Origin: Muraenolepis orangiensis | Taxonomy: Eukaryota; Chordata; Actinopteri; Gadiformes; Muraenolepididae | Assembly (NCBI GenBank): GCA_027704905.1 | Contig: CM051002.1 | Location: 4,499,351-4,563,350 of the forward strand | DNA: 64,000 nucleotides | Reading direction: 5' to 3' | Shown here: positions 1 through 11,426 of the stretch, piece after piece | How the letters are laid out: every line of letters starts with the position of its first letter | Position numbering within the stretch: the stretch's first letter is position 1 | The notes under the pieces: generated by a model | What the model was told of the DNA's origin: nothing | The model's database searches: none | The model's input: the letters and a program-made list of their open reading frames with translations, nothing else | Made by a program: the position numbers and the translations under genes

Positions 1-675
1 TACCGGCACCATCGAGAGTGTTCTTACAGGGTGTATCACCGCCTGGTACGGGAACTGCACCGCACTCGAGCGCAGAGCGCTTCAAAGGGCGGTGCGGACG
101 GCCCAGTATATCGTTGGAGGTGAGCTCCCCTCCCTCCTGGATATATACAACCAGCGGTGCGTGGCCAACGCCAAACGCATCATAAAGACATTGCCCACCC
201 CAGCCACAAACTGTACTCACTGTTACCGTCAGGCAGGCGATACCGCAGTATCAAGTGCTGTACAAATAGACTCAGAGATAGCTTCCACAGTCAGGCCATC
301 AGGCTGCTGAACAAGGGCGTATAGCATATAACAATGTATATTTTATTACATTGATTTATATATACATATTGCTCTTTTTCTGTGCCGATATATTGCATAA
401 ATTAAAAACCCCAAATTAACAACTCCAGCCGTAATAGTAGCCCCACAATCAATTCCAGTGTAATTGTTGTTGTTGTTGTTAATATTGCATAAATTGCATT
501 TTTATTTTTATTTTTTTACTTATTTTATTCTATTCTGTTGATATTCTATTTTATCTTATTTTTATAACTGCTGTCTGTCGTCGGGTTTTGCACATAAGAT
601 TTTCACTCACTGCTTTATACTTGTGTAAACTGTGAAGTGACAATAAACTTGACTTGACTTGACTTGACTTGACTT
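1..675 (+). mobile_element. LINE family A (Rex1/L2-like), 3' end of ORF2 plus 3'UTR
   Basis: The left part reads as the C-terminal tail of a non-LTR reverse transcriptase, with GNCTALERRA, RTAQYIVGGELPS and IYNQRC as landmarks; the same peptide recurs in the copies at 38.6 and 61.5 kb. The frame is lost near position 190-270, so the ORF is dead. An AT-rich 3'UTR follows, ending in CAATAAACTTGACTTGACTT and (ACTTG)n to about 675. A 5-bp repeat tail instead of poly(A) is usual for the CR1/L2/Rex1 group. The 5' part lies outside the window. The 3'UTR is interrupted by a separate 78-bp insert at 404-481. Confidence 0.85.
404..481 (+). mobile_element. 78-bp retroposon insertion flanked by a perfect 14-bp TSD
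   Basis: The sequence ATATTGCATAAATT occurs at 390-403 and again at 482-495, exactly around this insert. Other family A copies (for example near 36672) lack the insert at this place, which confirms it is an insertion. It ends in (TTG)5TT on the plus strand, like a LINE/SINE repeat tail. Its body (411-481) matches 2057-2126 in inverted orientation with about one mismatch. A 14-bp duplication fits target-primed reverse transcription. It is probably an extremely 5'-truncated LINE or SINE tail. Confidence 0.7.
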
Positions 676-984
676 CGGTAGGATGGAGGGATGAACGGAC
701 CAGCCTCAATATCGTTCAGTGTTTTGAATCAAACCCTTTTTTATTGACTACTCGAGACAATGCATATAGTCTCAAACCGGATCAATATCCAATTAACAAT
801 ATGGAAAAAAAAAAGGCCGCCATTATCATATCTGCGCCACATCACCTCTCCGCCGGAGGGTCAACGCCGGGAAGCTCACGCGACCTCCCTCGAAAAAAAA
901 CCTTAATTTTGTCGTAATAAATGAAAGATGATCAGGTGAGGGAAGAGCTGACTTCTGTGAGATGATGTAATCGGGCGGGACAGT
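676..984. other. Unannotated single-copy-looking DNA
   Basis: No coding, RNA or repeat signal that I can support. Short A-runs are present at 803-812 and 892-899. Confidence 0.4.
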
Positions 985-1136
985 GGAGGAGGAGGAGGAG
1001 GAGGAGGAGGAGGAGGAGGAGGAGGAGGAGGAGGAGGAGGAGGAGGAGGAGGAGGAGGAGGAGGAGGAGGAGGTGGAGGAGGAGGAGGAGGAGGAGGAGG
1101 AGGAGGAGGGGGAGGAGGAGGTGGAGGAGGAGGAGG
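985..1136. repeat. (GGA)n microsatellite, about 150 bp
   Basis: Nearly uninterrupted purine tract with a few GGT and GGGG interruptions. Its poly-Glu, poly-Ser and poly-Leu frames are not genes. A perfect 22-bp palindrome begins at its right edge (1132-1153, centre GCATATATGC). Confidence 0.97.
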
Positions 1137-1663
<527 letters not shown>

Positions 1664-2030
1664 CATTCTGTACGCTGGGGGTGCAACTTCCACGCAAAAC
1701 AAACTTCCCACAGCACACCATATATCTATTTGTTTTGGTTAGTTTGGTAGTAAATACAAACACACACCAAAAAACAACAACAATATATATCTAAATGGAG
1801 TGTATTGGTTTATGGCTCAATCAACACCACAATGGCATCAATAGGTGCCGACAAGTATGTCAAAGTGAAGCAGTGTGTTCCACTTAACCACAGCACACTG
1901 AATGTGTGCAGCGGGCATCAGGGCGTCGGCTCATCACTTCCGCCAATCCCCGCTCATTGGGCATATCCACCGGCTGCTGTAGAAACGGGGGATGGTCGGT
2001 CAGTGTGTTCACATCGTTCCCCACCACGTT

Positions 2031-2053
2031 GCAGCAGCAGCAGCAGCAGCAGT
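2031..2053. repeat. (GCA)n microsatellite
   Basis: About seven GCA units directly followed by the (AAC)5 of the inverted 70-bp repeat. The poly-Gln or poly-Ser reading has no supporting flanking coding signal. Confidence 0.9.
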
Positions 2054-2056
2054 CGG

Positions 2057-2126
2057 AACAACAACAACAACAATTACACTGGAATTGATTGTGGGGCTAC
2101 TATTACGGCTGGGGTTGTTAATTTGG
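2057..2126 (-). repeat. 70-bp inverted near-identical copy of the 78-bp insert
   Basis: Read on the minus strand it matches 411-481 with a single T/C difference, including the same number of TTG units. The flanking sequence is unrelated to the LINE around the first copy, apart from the repeat itself. It is therefore another member of the same retroposon, or its source. No TSD was found here. Confidence 0.75.
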
Positions 2127-2703
2127 ACGGCACATGAGACTTTTAGCTATAAAACCATTCATCCTGCAAGGAAGGTTATCTGCCCTTGAAGATTGTGTTT
2201 TGTACAGGCCCCAAACCCCCCACCCTCTCTCTCTCTCCGCACAAATAACTATTCCCTTTTATCCCGTTAAGATCCATCGACCCGTCCTGTCCTGAGGAAC
2301 AACGGAAGAACGGTGGCGTAAGTTCTCAGGGAAAGCCTTGTGACGGTTGTCTAAGTGATGGTAAGTTGTGTGAGGTGACTTCAGAGAACAACGGAAAGTG
2401 TCTGTGTATTCTTTTACGGTCAAACTTTTGTGAAGTGCAGAGGCGGTAATGCTGCATCCGTACCAGACATAACAAGTCAGGCTCAGCTCCGAACATTTGC
2501 CGCCGTTAATTAATTAAACACGGTTCAACACAACCGGGCGTGAGATAAATCTGTATTTTGTATAAAAATACACTTGTTGTGATCTATGTGAAATAAAAAG
2601 AAGCAAAAAGCAACTCAGGCCCTTGCAAAGTATAGCTTAAGAAACAGATAAAAATAGACAAGAAACGGAGAAGATGAAAATCCAAGGACATCGTGCACAC
2701 AAG
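2127..2703. other. Unannotated DNA
   Basis: Includes a short pyrimidine stretch (2220-2240). I see no coding, RNA or mobile-element signature. Confidence 0.4.
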
Positions 2704-2708
2704 TGTGT

Positions 2709-2771
<63 letters not shown>
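2704..2771. repeat. (GT)n microsatellite
   Basis: About 34 units with one GTAT interruption near 2711-2714. Confidence 0.97.
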
Positions 2772-2772
<1 letters not shown>

Positions 2773-3019
2773 TGTTCTCTTCATAAACAATATAATTCAT
2801 AATTTTTAAATGGTAGATTAAGTGTTATGCATAATTTCATTGTTTTCTTTAATTGTCTCGTGAATTCACTATTTTCCCCTTTAATCTTTTTGGTAACAAA
2901 GGCATTTAACTGAAACACCTTAAGCTATCACATGGCATTGCAAAAAGAAAAGAGAAACTGTATTTGAACAAAGTGTTGCATATTAATGTATGAATTCCAA
3001 AACAGATTTATTATTACAA

Positions 3020-3299
<280 letters not shown>

Positions 3300-3812
3300 A
3301 CCCTGACCCAACCTTATTGGGTCTTACTATGGCAGCTGGGATAGATAGGCAACCCCCTGACCACTGATGTGGATGATTCTGAAGGATATTCACTCACAAA
3401 TCGATTATATATATATATATACTGTATATATATATATGTATTTTTTGTATCTAAATTTATTTATTTAACAACATTGTTGACATAATCATAATGGGAATAC
3501 ACATTTCAACTATACTCTTTTATTATTAAAAATAATAATTATGATATGAATTATGCACACATATACACTATCAAATGATTGATGTACTTCTTTGCCATCA
3601 CTTTGTATAGTGTAGTGTAGTGTTGTATTTTGAGAATATCTTACTTGGTGGGTGACACAACACACACCTATGCACTTAATGACCGACACTAATAAGATGT
3701 TTCTGATTCCTATTGCTTGATCTTGTAGAACTAAATGTGTTTGCATGAATTGTTTGGCCTCGGAGGAAGGGGACTTGTCTCAATCTAAATCTGGAGGATT
3801 TAATCCTCTTCA

Positions 3813-4066
3813 AGTCAAGTCAAGTCAAGTTTATTGTCACTTCACAGTTTACACAAGTATAAAGCAGTGAGTGAAAATCTTATGTGCAATACCCGACGAC
3901 AGACAGCAGTTATAAAAATAAAAATAAAAAACAGAATAGAATTAAAGAAGTAAAAAAAGTACAAAACTGTATAAAGTAAAATATATAAAAATAAAAATGC
4001 AATTTAGAAAATGCAATATATCATTAATATATCTATATAATAATAATATATCTAATATAATATATG
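3813..4066 (-). mobile_element. LINE family A, 3'UTR fragment nested in a SINE
   Basis: Begins with (CAAGT)n and TTTATTGTCACTTCACAG, the reverse complement of the family A tail, and runs into its AT-rich 3'UTR. It is 5'-truncated to about 250 bp. It interrupts the SINE between CCTCTT and TCTTTATTGG, so TCTT is the probable short TSD. Confidence 0.85.
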
Positions 4067-4086
4067 TCTTTATTGGTCCCATACAT

Positions 4087-4516
4087 TGTGGTACCCCAAG
4101 CTACCCTTGGGGTCCCACCAGAGCCAACAGGAGGAGAATTACCTTCGGTAACGTTATTGGGGGAGAATAACATGAGAGTGGGAAGGTGAATGAGTTTCCT
4201 GATTGAAACCCCCAGCTGGAAACAATAAGCACCTGAGTAAACCAGGAGCTTAAAAACACAGGTAGAGGGTTGTTTGGGGGAGGAGGTGAACGGAGTGAGG
4301 CCTTGCGGCCGAGAGGTCTAGCCATGTTGTTACCTGCTGTACGACTGTTTGTTTGTGACCAGGAGAGGAGAAGCAGTCTCACCAAGGAGCTTGGGAAGCC
4401 GCCAGAGGGTGAGAAGACCAGGCGTGAGATGCCGAAGACCAAGTTATAGCTAAATAAAAGGACATTTTTTGTTAAACCTCAAAAACAAGCCGTTTTCTTG
4501 AGCGTGGGCGCTCACA
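4087..4516 (+). mobile_element. Solo LTR (430 bp) with 4-bp TSD ACAT
   Basis: Starts TGTGGTACC and ends GCGCTCACA, giving TGTG...CACA terminal inversions. ACAT lies immediately on both sides (4083-4086 and 4517-4520). A polyadenylation signal AATAAA occurs at about 4454, which sets the plus orientation. An 8-bp stem (ACCCCAAG/CTTGGGGT) lies near the 5' end. The empty site is known from intact SINE copies, so both edges are well fixed. A 4-bp TSD fits some retrovirus-like and gypsy integrases; the superfamily is not certain. Confidence 0.8.
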
Positions 4517-4753
4517 ACATGTACACACACACACAGTGAAATTAGTTTCTCTGCATTAGACCCATCCTAGTAATTGGAACAGTGGGCAGCTATTGTATAT
4601 ACAGCTGCCCGGGGGGAGCAGTGTAGGGGTCTGGTGTCTTGCTTAAGGGCACCTCGGGCCGCAGTTCCCTGGTGTTTCAGGGACTTGAATCGGCGACCTT
4701 CCGGTTCCCAAGCCCCAATAGACTGAGTTACTGAGTTATCCTGCCGCCCCCCC

Positions 4754-5454
4754 AATGACTCAACGTAAACGTGTGATGAATGGTTCACACAACGCACTGG
4801 AACGTAAAGACACCTGTTGTTGGCTCTCAGCTTCCAACTGCGGGGCTTCCACTTCCAAAGAGGGAAAAGAGGAGGGAAGGGCAGAAAGTGATCTGCCTCC
4901 ACCTGACCTTCCCTGTCTTGACGACCTCCATCCATTTATCTTCCTTTTGCACTTTGCTGCTCATTAGTCCTTCCTTTGGCTAGTCACTAGGGCAGTCCGA
5001 TAAGGCATTAGACACAGCTGCCCTCTCCCCTTTACCTCCACGCTGCTCAGGAGTGATGGAAAACCTCATGCAATACCCAGGAAAAATATTGTTTATAATG
5101 AAACTAAGCATAATTGCAACTGCTCCTAAAATGACCCGCTCTGAGACAGCCATTTCCTTTCTTATCACTAAGTGTGTGTGTGTGTGTGTGTGTGCCATTT
5201 TCATTACTATCTACAGAGGTCATCTAGGGACAAAGGAGCACAGTTCAATGACATCAAATGAGTCAAAATCGTGGATATGGATCTCATTCGATATTATTGA
5301 ATAAACCATAAAAACATCCTTGGATTTGGAAGCTTGGAAATAAGTTACGATGTACATCAATACATACAAATCAAACCAAACACATGGTATGAAATACAAT
5401 CCAAGAAACATGCATGTTTTGTTTCATCTGAAAGCAGTGAACTTAAACGAGTAA
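4754..5454. other. Unannotated DNA with a short (GT)12 at 5171-5194
   Basis: The ORFs here show no recognisable domain. There is no repeat family other than the short microsatellite. Confidence 0.4.
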
Positions 5455-5522
5455 CACACACGCAGACACACACAAACACACAAAGGCACACACACACAGA
5501 TGCAGACACACACACACACACA
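5455..5522. repeat. Imperfect (CA)n microsatellite
   Basis: CA-rich tract interrupted by GCAGACA and AAAGGCA motifs. Confidence 0.93.
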
Positions 5523-6285
5523 CCCTATGGACTGAAAATCATGAGGCCCGATAGTCATGCAGATCAACGTGCTCTCGGCTCCCCCTGCTACCGTATCTCA
5601 TGTCGGTGTGTCAAGTTCACCTACAAAAGTGGACACGTGCACAGTGGCCCCGGCAGCGCCGCCGATAGCCATCTTCCGTGAAAATGAATGTCATCCTTAG
5701 CGCGTCGCTAAGGCTCGAATTAAACCGGGCCAGGACACCATCCATCATTCATAAACACCGCTGATGATCTCTTAAGGTCTCGTGGAGGATAAAAACGAAT
5801 AAAAAAGAGACTTTCTGATGTAGAAATGCCCTCTTTTACGATTCTGATTATTTTGTGTCCTGAGCACCTTAACCTTGGGTCGGGCCGGAGAGATAGTATA
5901 TTTGTCATCAGAGGGGAATGCGACCAACGGTGCTCTGTTTTAAAAGAGATATATATCGCCGGATTGGAGCTGATGAGGTCTGCCCCTGTTTAGTGGATTA
6001 TCCACGCCATTCATCCTCCTTTATTATCCCGCCGGCGCCTGGTTTGAATGACTGCAGTGGGGATCATTATAACTGATGGTTATGAACTTGTGAGGTGTCC
6101 CTTAGCATGGCAAAGATCACACCTCTTTCACTTTCATGGTCACCTGGTGGCTAATGTGCCCTGTGACTGTTGGATGACCTCATGCAGAGAGTCACCGTCT
6201 TCCTATCACAGCCTCACAGGGGAGCGTCACAGCTTTTTTCAAACCCGGCTTCGTATCATTGCAATATAGATAAGGGGCTTAAGTT
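5523..6285. other. Repeat-free DNA, possible conserved non-coding segment
   Basis: No transposon, simple repeat or credible ORF. The part at about 5560-5960 is relatively GC-rich and has a short inverted repeat (TTAGCG...CGCTAA near 5696-5713). It could hold regulatory DNA, but this cannot be decided from one genome. Confidence 0.25.
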
Positions 6286-6370
6286 CAAGATTCAAGATTA
6301 AAGGGAGTACAATGTAGTACAATGGAATGCTTAGTCCCCATTCCCTCCCACAGTATGAATCTTCTGGCCC
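6286..6370 (-). mobile_element. LINE family B 3' tail
   Basis: CAAGATTCAAGATT followed by AATGGAATGCTTAGTC and CCATTCCCTCCCACAGTATG. The same block occurs in five or more other places in the window. It is a severely 5'-truncated fragment. Confidence 0.75.
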
Positions 6371-6947
6371 CACAAACAAGATGCTAATTGCAAGTCGTTA
6401 GTAATGAAATTAGATTAGATAATGCATTTTAATAAATAAAACCGGTAAATAGACTTGAAAACATGGATGTTTCAGTGCAATTACGTGGAACACATGCCGA
6501 TGCTCTTTTCTATGCAAATGTATCTGCGGTAAGTATCTAATTGCTCCCCAAACAAATTGCGTTGTATTTTTTCAGAAATCAGTCAACAAGTCAAGTAGGC
6601 CTACCAACACTTTAGCTCGTGGTTATTGTCATTCAGCAAATGTATTATTCTGATTAGCCAAACCAAATAAGCCATAAAGTAATTATTAAAGTAATTAAAG
6701 TAATTTCAGTATAAATCGATTGGATGATCATTTTGCCATATGGATATAGGCGGCCAGAATGAATAGAACTCTCAAAAAGGGACTGAGCCGATTGCATGTG
6801 TGAGAGTAGAATGATTATTTCAAAGGCAAATGTTTGTTTAGGTAATACTTTGTCTTAACATCCTCGGCACAAAGAAAAAAAAAATTAAGCCATTTTAGAA
6901 CACACATACACACAAAGTACGACATACGCACAGGCACACACACAGAA

Positions 6948-6948
<1 letters not shown>

Positions 6949-6989
<41 letters not shown>
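6949..6989. repeat. (TA)n microsatellite
   Basis: About 20 TA units. The preceding 6371-6948 is AT-rich with no recognisable element. Confidence 0.97.
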
Positions 6990-6992
<3 letters not shown>

Positions 6993-7130
6993 ATTACTTT
7001 TCTCACGATTTAATTGGTCCATCACAAAAAATTAACACCACTAAAAGGACAGTTCTGTTGCAAAGTGATCTTCCATGGGGGTTTGAGAGATGAAGAAGGA
7101 GAAACAGATGTTGATGTTTTTGTGTGTACA

Positions 7131-7797
7131 TGTGACGGGGTCCTCTCTCGAACTCCTTTGAATCTCCCATAAACAGGCGTAGTCGGAAGGATCTCGTTGG
7201 TGGTTTTTATTTCCCGCCTCCCAAGAGGTGATATAGTTTTACAAAAATGTGAAAAGTGAAAGTAACATAAAACAAAATACCCTATACTTACTATATGTAA
7301 CAAAAGTGGAAAAAGAGAAAACAAATAAAACAAAACACAATATACTTACTACTTAACACTACACAATGTCTAAATATGCAAATACACTACTACTTCCACT
7401 ACAAGCAAAGACCAACACGTTTTCAAAGGGATTCCCGTTACCTTCACTGTAACTCAGCCAACTCAAGACTCCCTCCCTGGGCCAAAGCAGCTCTCTTGTA
7501 TCCAATAGCCCCTCCCCTAGGCTTTAAACAGGATGTACATCATAAACACATTAAACCAATTCCTACACACAACATATATATCCTCCACTATATCACACAT
7601 ATAGTGTGATACCAACTGTTTTAATTAAAGATAACCAAGTAAACAGTACAATACCAAACGATACAATAATATTGCTCACGTGACCCTGGCCTTGCGCCAA
7701 CCCCTCCCATTTAACCTGGCGGACATGTGTGCCTCTGCTTGGCCAACGCGTCACCTAGGAAGTGCCGGAGGAGTGCAGAGGCCAATGCGTCGTGACA
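7131..7797 (-). mobile_element. Probable LTR, minus strand, without a clean TSD
   Basis: Read on the minus strand it runs TGTCACGACG...CCCCGTCACA, close to the terminal pattern of the clear solo LTRs in this window. An AATAAA signal lies on the minus strand near 7205-7212, about 75 bp from the 3' edge. The 5-mer ATGTG is found at 7130-7134 and 7798-7802, but the left copy overlaps the expected terminus. One edge may therefore have been altered. No internal retroelement sequence is nearby. Confidence 0.5.
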
Positions 7798-8074
7798 ATG
7801 TGAGTGAATAAATGGATATGTGATGTGATGAATGAACGTAGCATTCCCAAGCTGTCATTCTGCTATGACAACAGAAAAGGAATGAAATGATTGTGAGCAT
7901 TCTGACATTCGGACATAATAAGAAAGCTGACAGGAGGGAATGTTGTGGGTGCGTGTGCGTGCGTTGCTCCGCTGCGTATCTGGCGTGTGTGTTTCCATGT
8001 GCGCTGTCCACGTGAAACGCACCACATTACATTATACGGTATATGGAAAGACCGACAATGAGTGCGTGTGTATG

Positions 8075-8899
8075 CAGGGGCGTTTTTAGGATTTGAAAAC
8101 ATCCGGGGCTTAGCCCAGAGGCAGGGATGCAAACAGGAAACGCTGAAAAAAGAGAAGTTTTTCCAAAAAACCTGTAACTTCCCTCCCGAATCCATGCGAC
8201 CGAGCGATGCGAGGGAGCAAAACATTTTTTTTCATTTATTTATTAAAATAACGCATAAAATAGTGTTTTTAACTTACAATCAGATCAGATTTTGGGGTTT
8301 GTGTTTAGTTAATTTTATTGCATATACATTCATGTATTACAATCATTAGAGAAAGTTAGTTATTGCTCAGTCAATTGTTGGAATTATTTTTTCTTGCTCT
8401 TGGCAAGGGGGTCAGCCATAGACGGCGACCCTGGAGCAACTAGGGGTTAGGTGCCTTGCCCAGGGACACTTGGACATACATGGCACCACAGCCGTGATTC
8501 GAACCCTGCGAGCTGCCGACTTTTACCAGCTGAGCTATGTAGCTGCCCAGGGAGAGGGGGGCGTGGCGAAAATCTTTCTCTGTGACATTTCTCTGCTTGC
8601 CTTGCAGTGACAAGTCTAGGCAACGACAACTAACGTGCGCGCCGACTGCTGAAGCTTGTGAGGGTGAATGACGACGTAGCGACCTGGTGTTAACCCTCTG
8701 TGTGCCAATGCTATATTAGTGGATTTAAAAAAGAATAATAATAATAATAATTTGTTATTCTTAACTGTTCAAATATCATTGAAACCACAGCATAAGAGAA
8801 TTTTTATTTTTTTTACAGAAAATGTATATATACATTCGGGGCTAATTACAAAACATCCGGGGCTTTAGCCCCGAATAAAACAGCCTAGCGACGCCACTG
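8075..8899. mobile_element. Non-autonomous hAT-type DNA transposon with 8-bp TSD
   Basis: Left end CAGGGGCGTTTTTAGG and right end CCTAGCGACGCCACTG form imperfect terminal inverted repeats, and both continue into GGGGCT/AGCCCC blocks. TGTGTATG lies directly outside each end (8067-8074 and 8900-8907), a perfect 8-bp TSD typical of hAT insertions. No transposase is present. A tRNA-derived SINE lies within (about 8403-8560). Confidence 0.85.
8403..8560 (-). mobile_element. tRNA-derived SINE head inside the hAT
   Basis: On the minus strand an A box (TAGCTCAGCTGG) and a B box (GGGTTCGAATC) are well preserved and spaced as in a type 2 Pol III promoter. There is no complete cloverleaf or acceptor pairing, so this is not a tRNA gene. 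The 3' part is about 90 bp of SINE body. Confidence 0.65.
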
Positions 8900-8907
8900 T
8901 GTGTATG

Positions 8908-9956
8908 TATGCGCACTGCCCGCAGTCTGTGACGGTACACGCAGTCAGTGACGGAGCCGCTCCGTCACAGTACACATGGTTGATTTCTTCCATGTTTCTG
9001 GGAGAGATTTAATGAATTCTAGTGGTTTTAATATTTTCTTTAATATCAAATATAAATAATAGGTTTTGTGACAGTATTTGAGGTTCATCTTTTTTTAAAT
9101 AATATAAATGTTTTTCTCTTTTTTAAAAGCATTGTAACCAACCCAAAGATCTCTGTTTAAATCTCATTACATTGTATTTTTCCTGCGGACAGAATAAAAC
9201 ACTATATTATTTGATTGGCTTCCACTGCTGATAACCTCTCTGTGTTATTATCTAGTTCTTCCCCCTAACCCCTACAGATAAGTTTGTGTGACCAGGCACG
9301 CACAATGTCACGCTGCGCCCTCGACAAGAGACAGCAAATGTAAATGCGCTTCGAAAGTGGTGAGAACATCCTTGCCTCCATCCCATTATTGCGTCCTGCC
9401 TTCGTCCCCGGCGCCGCTGACTGACAGCCGGGGCGTCCGTGCCTTTTTCCCCCCTCCCCGCCTTTGGATCCCATCGGATTACCCCCCTCGGAGTCACCCC
9501 CCCTTGGCAGAGTCGAAACACACGAGCCACTAGAATTAAAAAGCAGAGGAAGTGGGGGCTGCTGCTGATGTAAGAGATCTTCAGGGCCCTCAGCGGGTCA
9601 ACAATCAGCGCTGGTTCGAGTGAAGCTGATCCCTCCTCGTCTCCCATCCAACACCTCCTCTCGTCTCCCCGCTCTGTCTTGAGCGTCCTCGTCCTTCTTC
9701 TTTTGTGTGATGGCGTTCTTTAAATGAGTTATTAGCACCGGGATGGAGAACCTCTTCCACCCCCCCCCAATGCCATCACACAGCCCATACATCATACCCG
9801 TCACGCAATTCCTTCGCAGAAGGCAGATTATTCTTTTTCATTCATCCGGGTCACCGTTTACTGTATACTAAGGTAGAGATGACTTGTCTTTGCAGCCTTG
9901 GAACACTGTGGAGTTAAAACTGTTGATTATTGTTCAGTTGTGTTTTGCTAATCGAC
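8908..9956. other. Unannotated DNA
   Basis: Left half AT-rich. The segment 9250-9860 is more GC-rich with several overlapping ORFs of 68-131 aa that lack any recognisable domain. No repeat family was identified. Confidence 0.35.
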
Positions 9957-9961
9957 AAGAC

Positions 9962-10599
9962 TGTCACGGTGAGGGGTGTGGGTTGGACCCCGAACGCAGA
10001 CAACGACACAGTGGAGCGATACGAACGGCTTTATTCCAAAGCACACACAACACACAAGGGTACACGGGGAGGACGATCCACGGAGTACCGGCGGGTAGTA
10101 GACCGACGAGTAGTCCGGGACGGGGGAGGAGTCTGCGTACCGGGATGTCGAGCTGCGTAGTACCGAAAGGGTAGTAGGCAGGCGACGGGTACCAAACAGA
10201 CGGAAGAACAGGGACGAGCCCGAAGTCTCCATACCGTACGGTCGAGGTGCGTAGTACCGAACGGGTAGTAGGCAGGCGACAGGTATCAGACACGTAATCA
10301 GAATTACCGGGGCGCTCGTATGAACCAGGGTAACGCGACACCGGCGGGTGATGCGGGATAGGTAACGGAACTGGATCTCCGGGACATCAACGGCGATGTC
10401 CGTCCAGAATGTCCGACGTGACGGGAACAACGTGCAGTATAAAGTAACGACCTCACACTGGGGTAAAGGATAGACAAAGTATATATACCCCAGGTGAGGT
10501 GATTAGCAATTAGACAACGTGATGGCTGACAGGTGCGTGTGTGTGCCGCCAGCGCACGTGGCTTGGCCACGCCCCCTGCCAACCACCGTAACCGTGACA
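9962..10599 (-). mobile_element. Solo LTR, family LTR-A, 638 bp, with 5-bp TSD AAGAC
   Basis: Plus-strand ends are TGTCACGGTGAGG and AACCGTGACA. AAGAC flanks both sides (9957-9961 and 10600-10604). On the minus strand there is a TATA-like GGTATATATAC (about 10476-10488) and an AATAAAG signal near the 3' edge (about 10030). It matches 35696-36182, but contains an extra duplicated block of roughly 100 bp (GTAGTACCGAA...GGTAGTAGGCAGGCGAC occurs twice). No internal region remains, so it arose by LTR-LTR recombination. Ty3/gypsy-type is likely. Confidence 0.88.
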
Positions 10600-10604
10600 A
10601 AGAC

Positions 10605-10663
10605 GCATTACATTTTAGAACCCTGCCATACATTAGAACCACGTCTCACCCGTGCACACACAT

Positions 10664-10694
<31 letters not shown>

Positions 10695-11426
10695 ATTTCA
10701 GTCACTATTACCAGCAGTAAGTGAAATAAAAGCAATAATATTATACTACACTATATATCATTTTTAAACAGCTTAATCGTTACCAAGTGGGTAATTAGGC
10801 ACATTTAGAATTTGAATAGATTTTACATAAATGCACAAAGTAATCAAATGATCAATAATGTTTGCTGTTATTTTTAACTAATTCAAATGGATTACAGTTC
10901 AATCCTGAATGTTTGTGGTGTGGTCCCAGACCAGACATTCGAATGGAAGAATAAAGAAAAGCATTTTTAATTGATAACATTATGCCATAGCTTATGCCAT
11001 AGCTTGTGGTGCTTGTTTATTCCACATTAAAATCACCCAGAAATCAAAGGCCATACAATATAATATTATACGCTATACATAACTTCAACACCTCAGTGTT
11101 GAAGTCTGCTTACCTAACTTCAACCTTCCACTGCCTTTGCATGTTGACAGCACCTCCGTAGTGTTTACAGTGTGAATGATGACTTTCTTAATAAAAATGG
11201 TGCAAAGGAGTTCACATCACATTTGCAGTAATGTCGTGTGACACGATTAATAACTGAGTGTGAACATAATGTGTGCTGCTTGACTTCTTGGTACTGCACA
11301 AGAAGGTCGGGGCCCCCAAGCTCGTCACAGAATACTGACTCCAGCTCAATATATTTAGTTATATATGTATTTATATACATATATGTATTAGTACCGGGGC
11401 CAACGCAACGCTGCTGAGCTACTTCT
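10605..11426. other. Unannotated AT-rich DNA with (CA)n at 10661-10694
   Basis: A short CA repeat follows the solo LTR. The rest holds no recognised element. A small inverted repeat, CTTCAACACCTC/GTGTTGAAG, lies near 11082-11106. Confidence 0.4.

Larger units (their letters stand above)
3783..4753 (-). mobile_element. tRNA-derived SINE (3'-palindrome family), split by two younger insertions
   Basis: The SINE 3' end, read on the minus strand, lies at 3783-3812 and 4067-4086, and the body continues at 4517-4753. Removing 3813-4066 and 4087-4516 plus one ACAT restores the order seen in intact relatives (14322-14567 and 53060-53310). The 5' head near 4680-4753 carries tRNA-like A/B-box remnants, for example GACTTGAATCGG. 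The family ends in GAGGATTNAATCCTC, a palindrome, followed by GATTTA repeats. Confidence 0.75.

Noticed and set aside
1805..2137. 110-aa plus frame with poly-Ser and poly-Asn
   Set aside because: The low-complexity part is (GCA)n plus (AAC)n of the inverted retroposon copy. The N-terminal part matches nothing that I recognise.
8440..8560. tRNA gene on the minus strand
   Set aside because: A and B boxes are good, but there is no acceptor stem or full cloverleaf; the sequence continues as a SINE body.
9948..10430. 160-aa minus-strand frame
   Set aside because: It lies inside the solo LTR; its repetitive Tyr/Pro-rich residues come from the internal LTR duplication.
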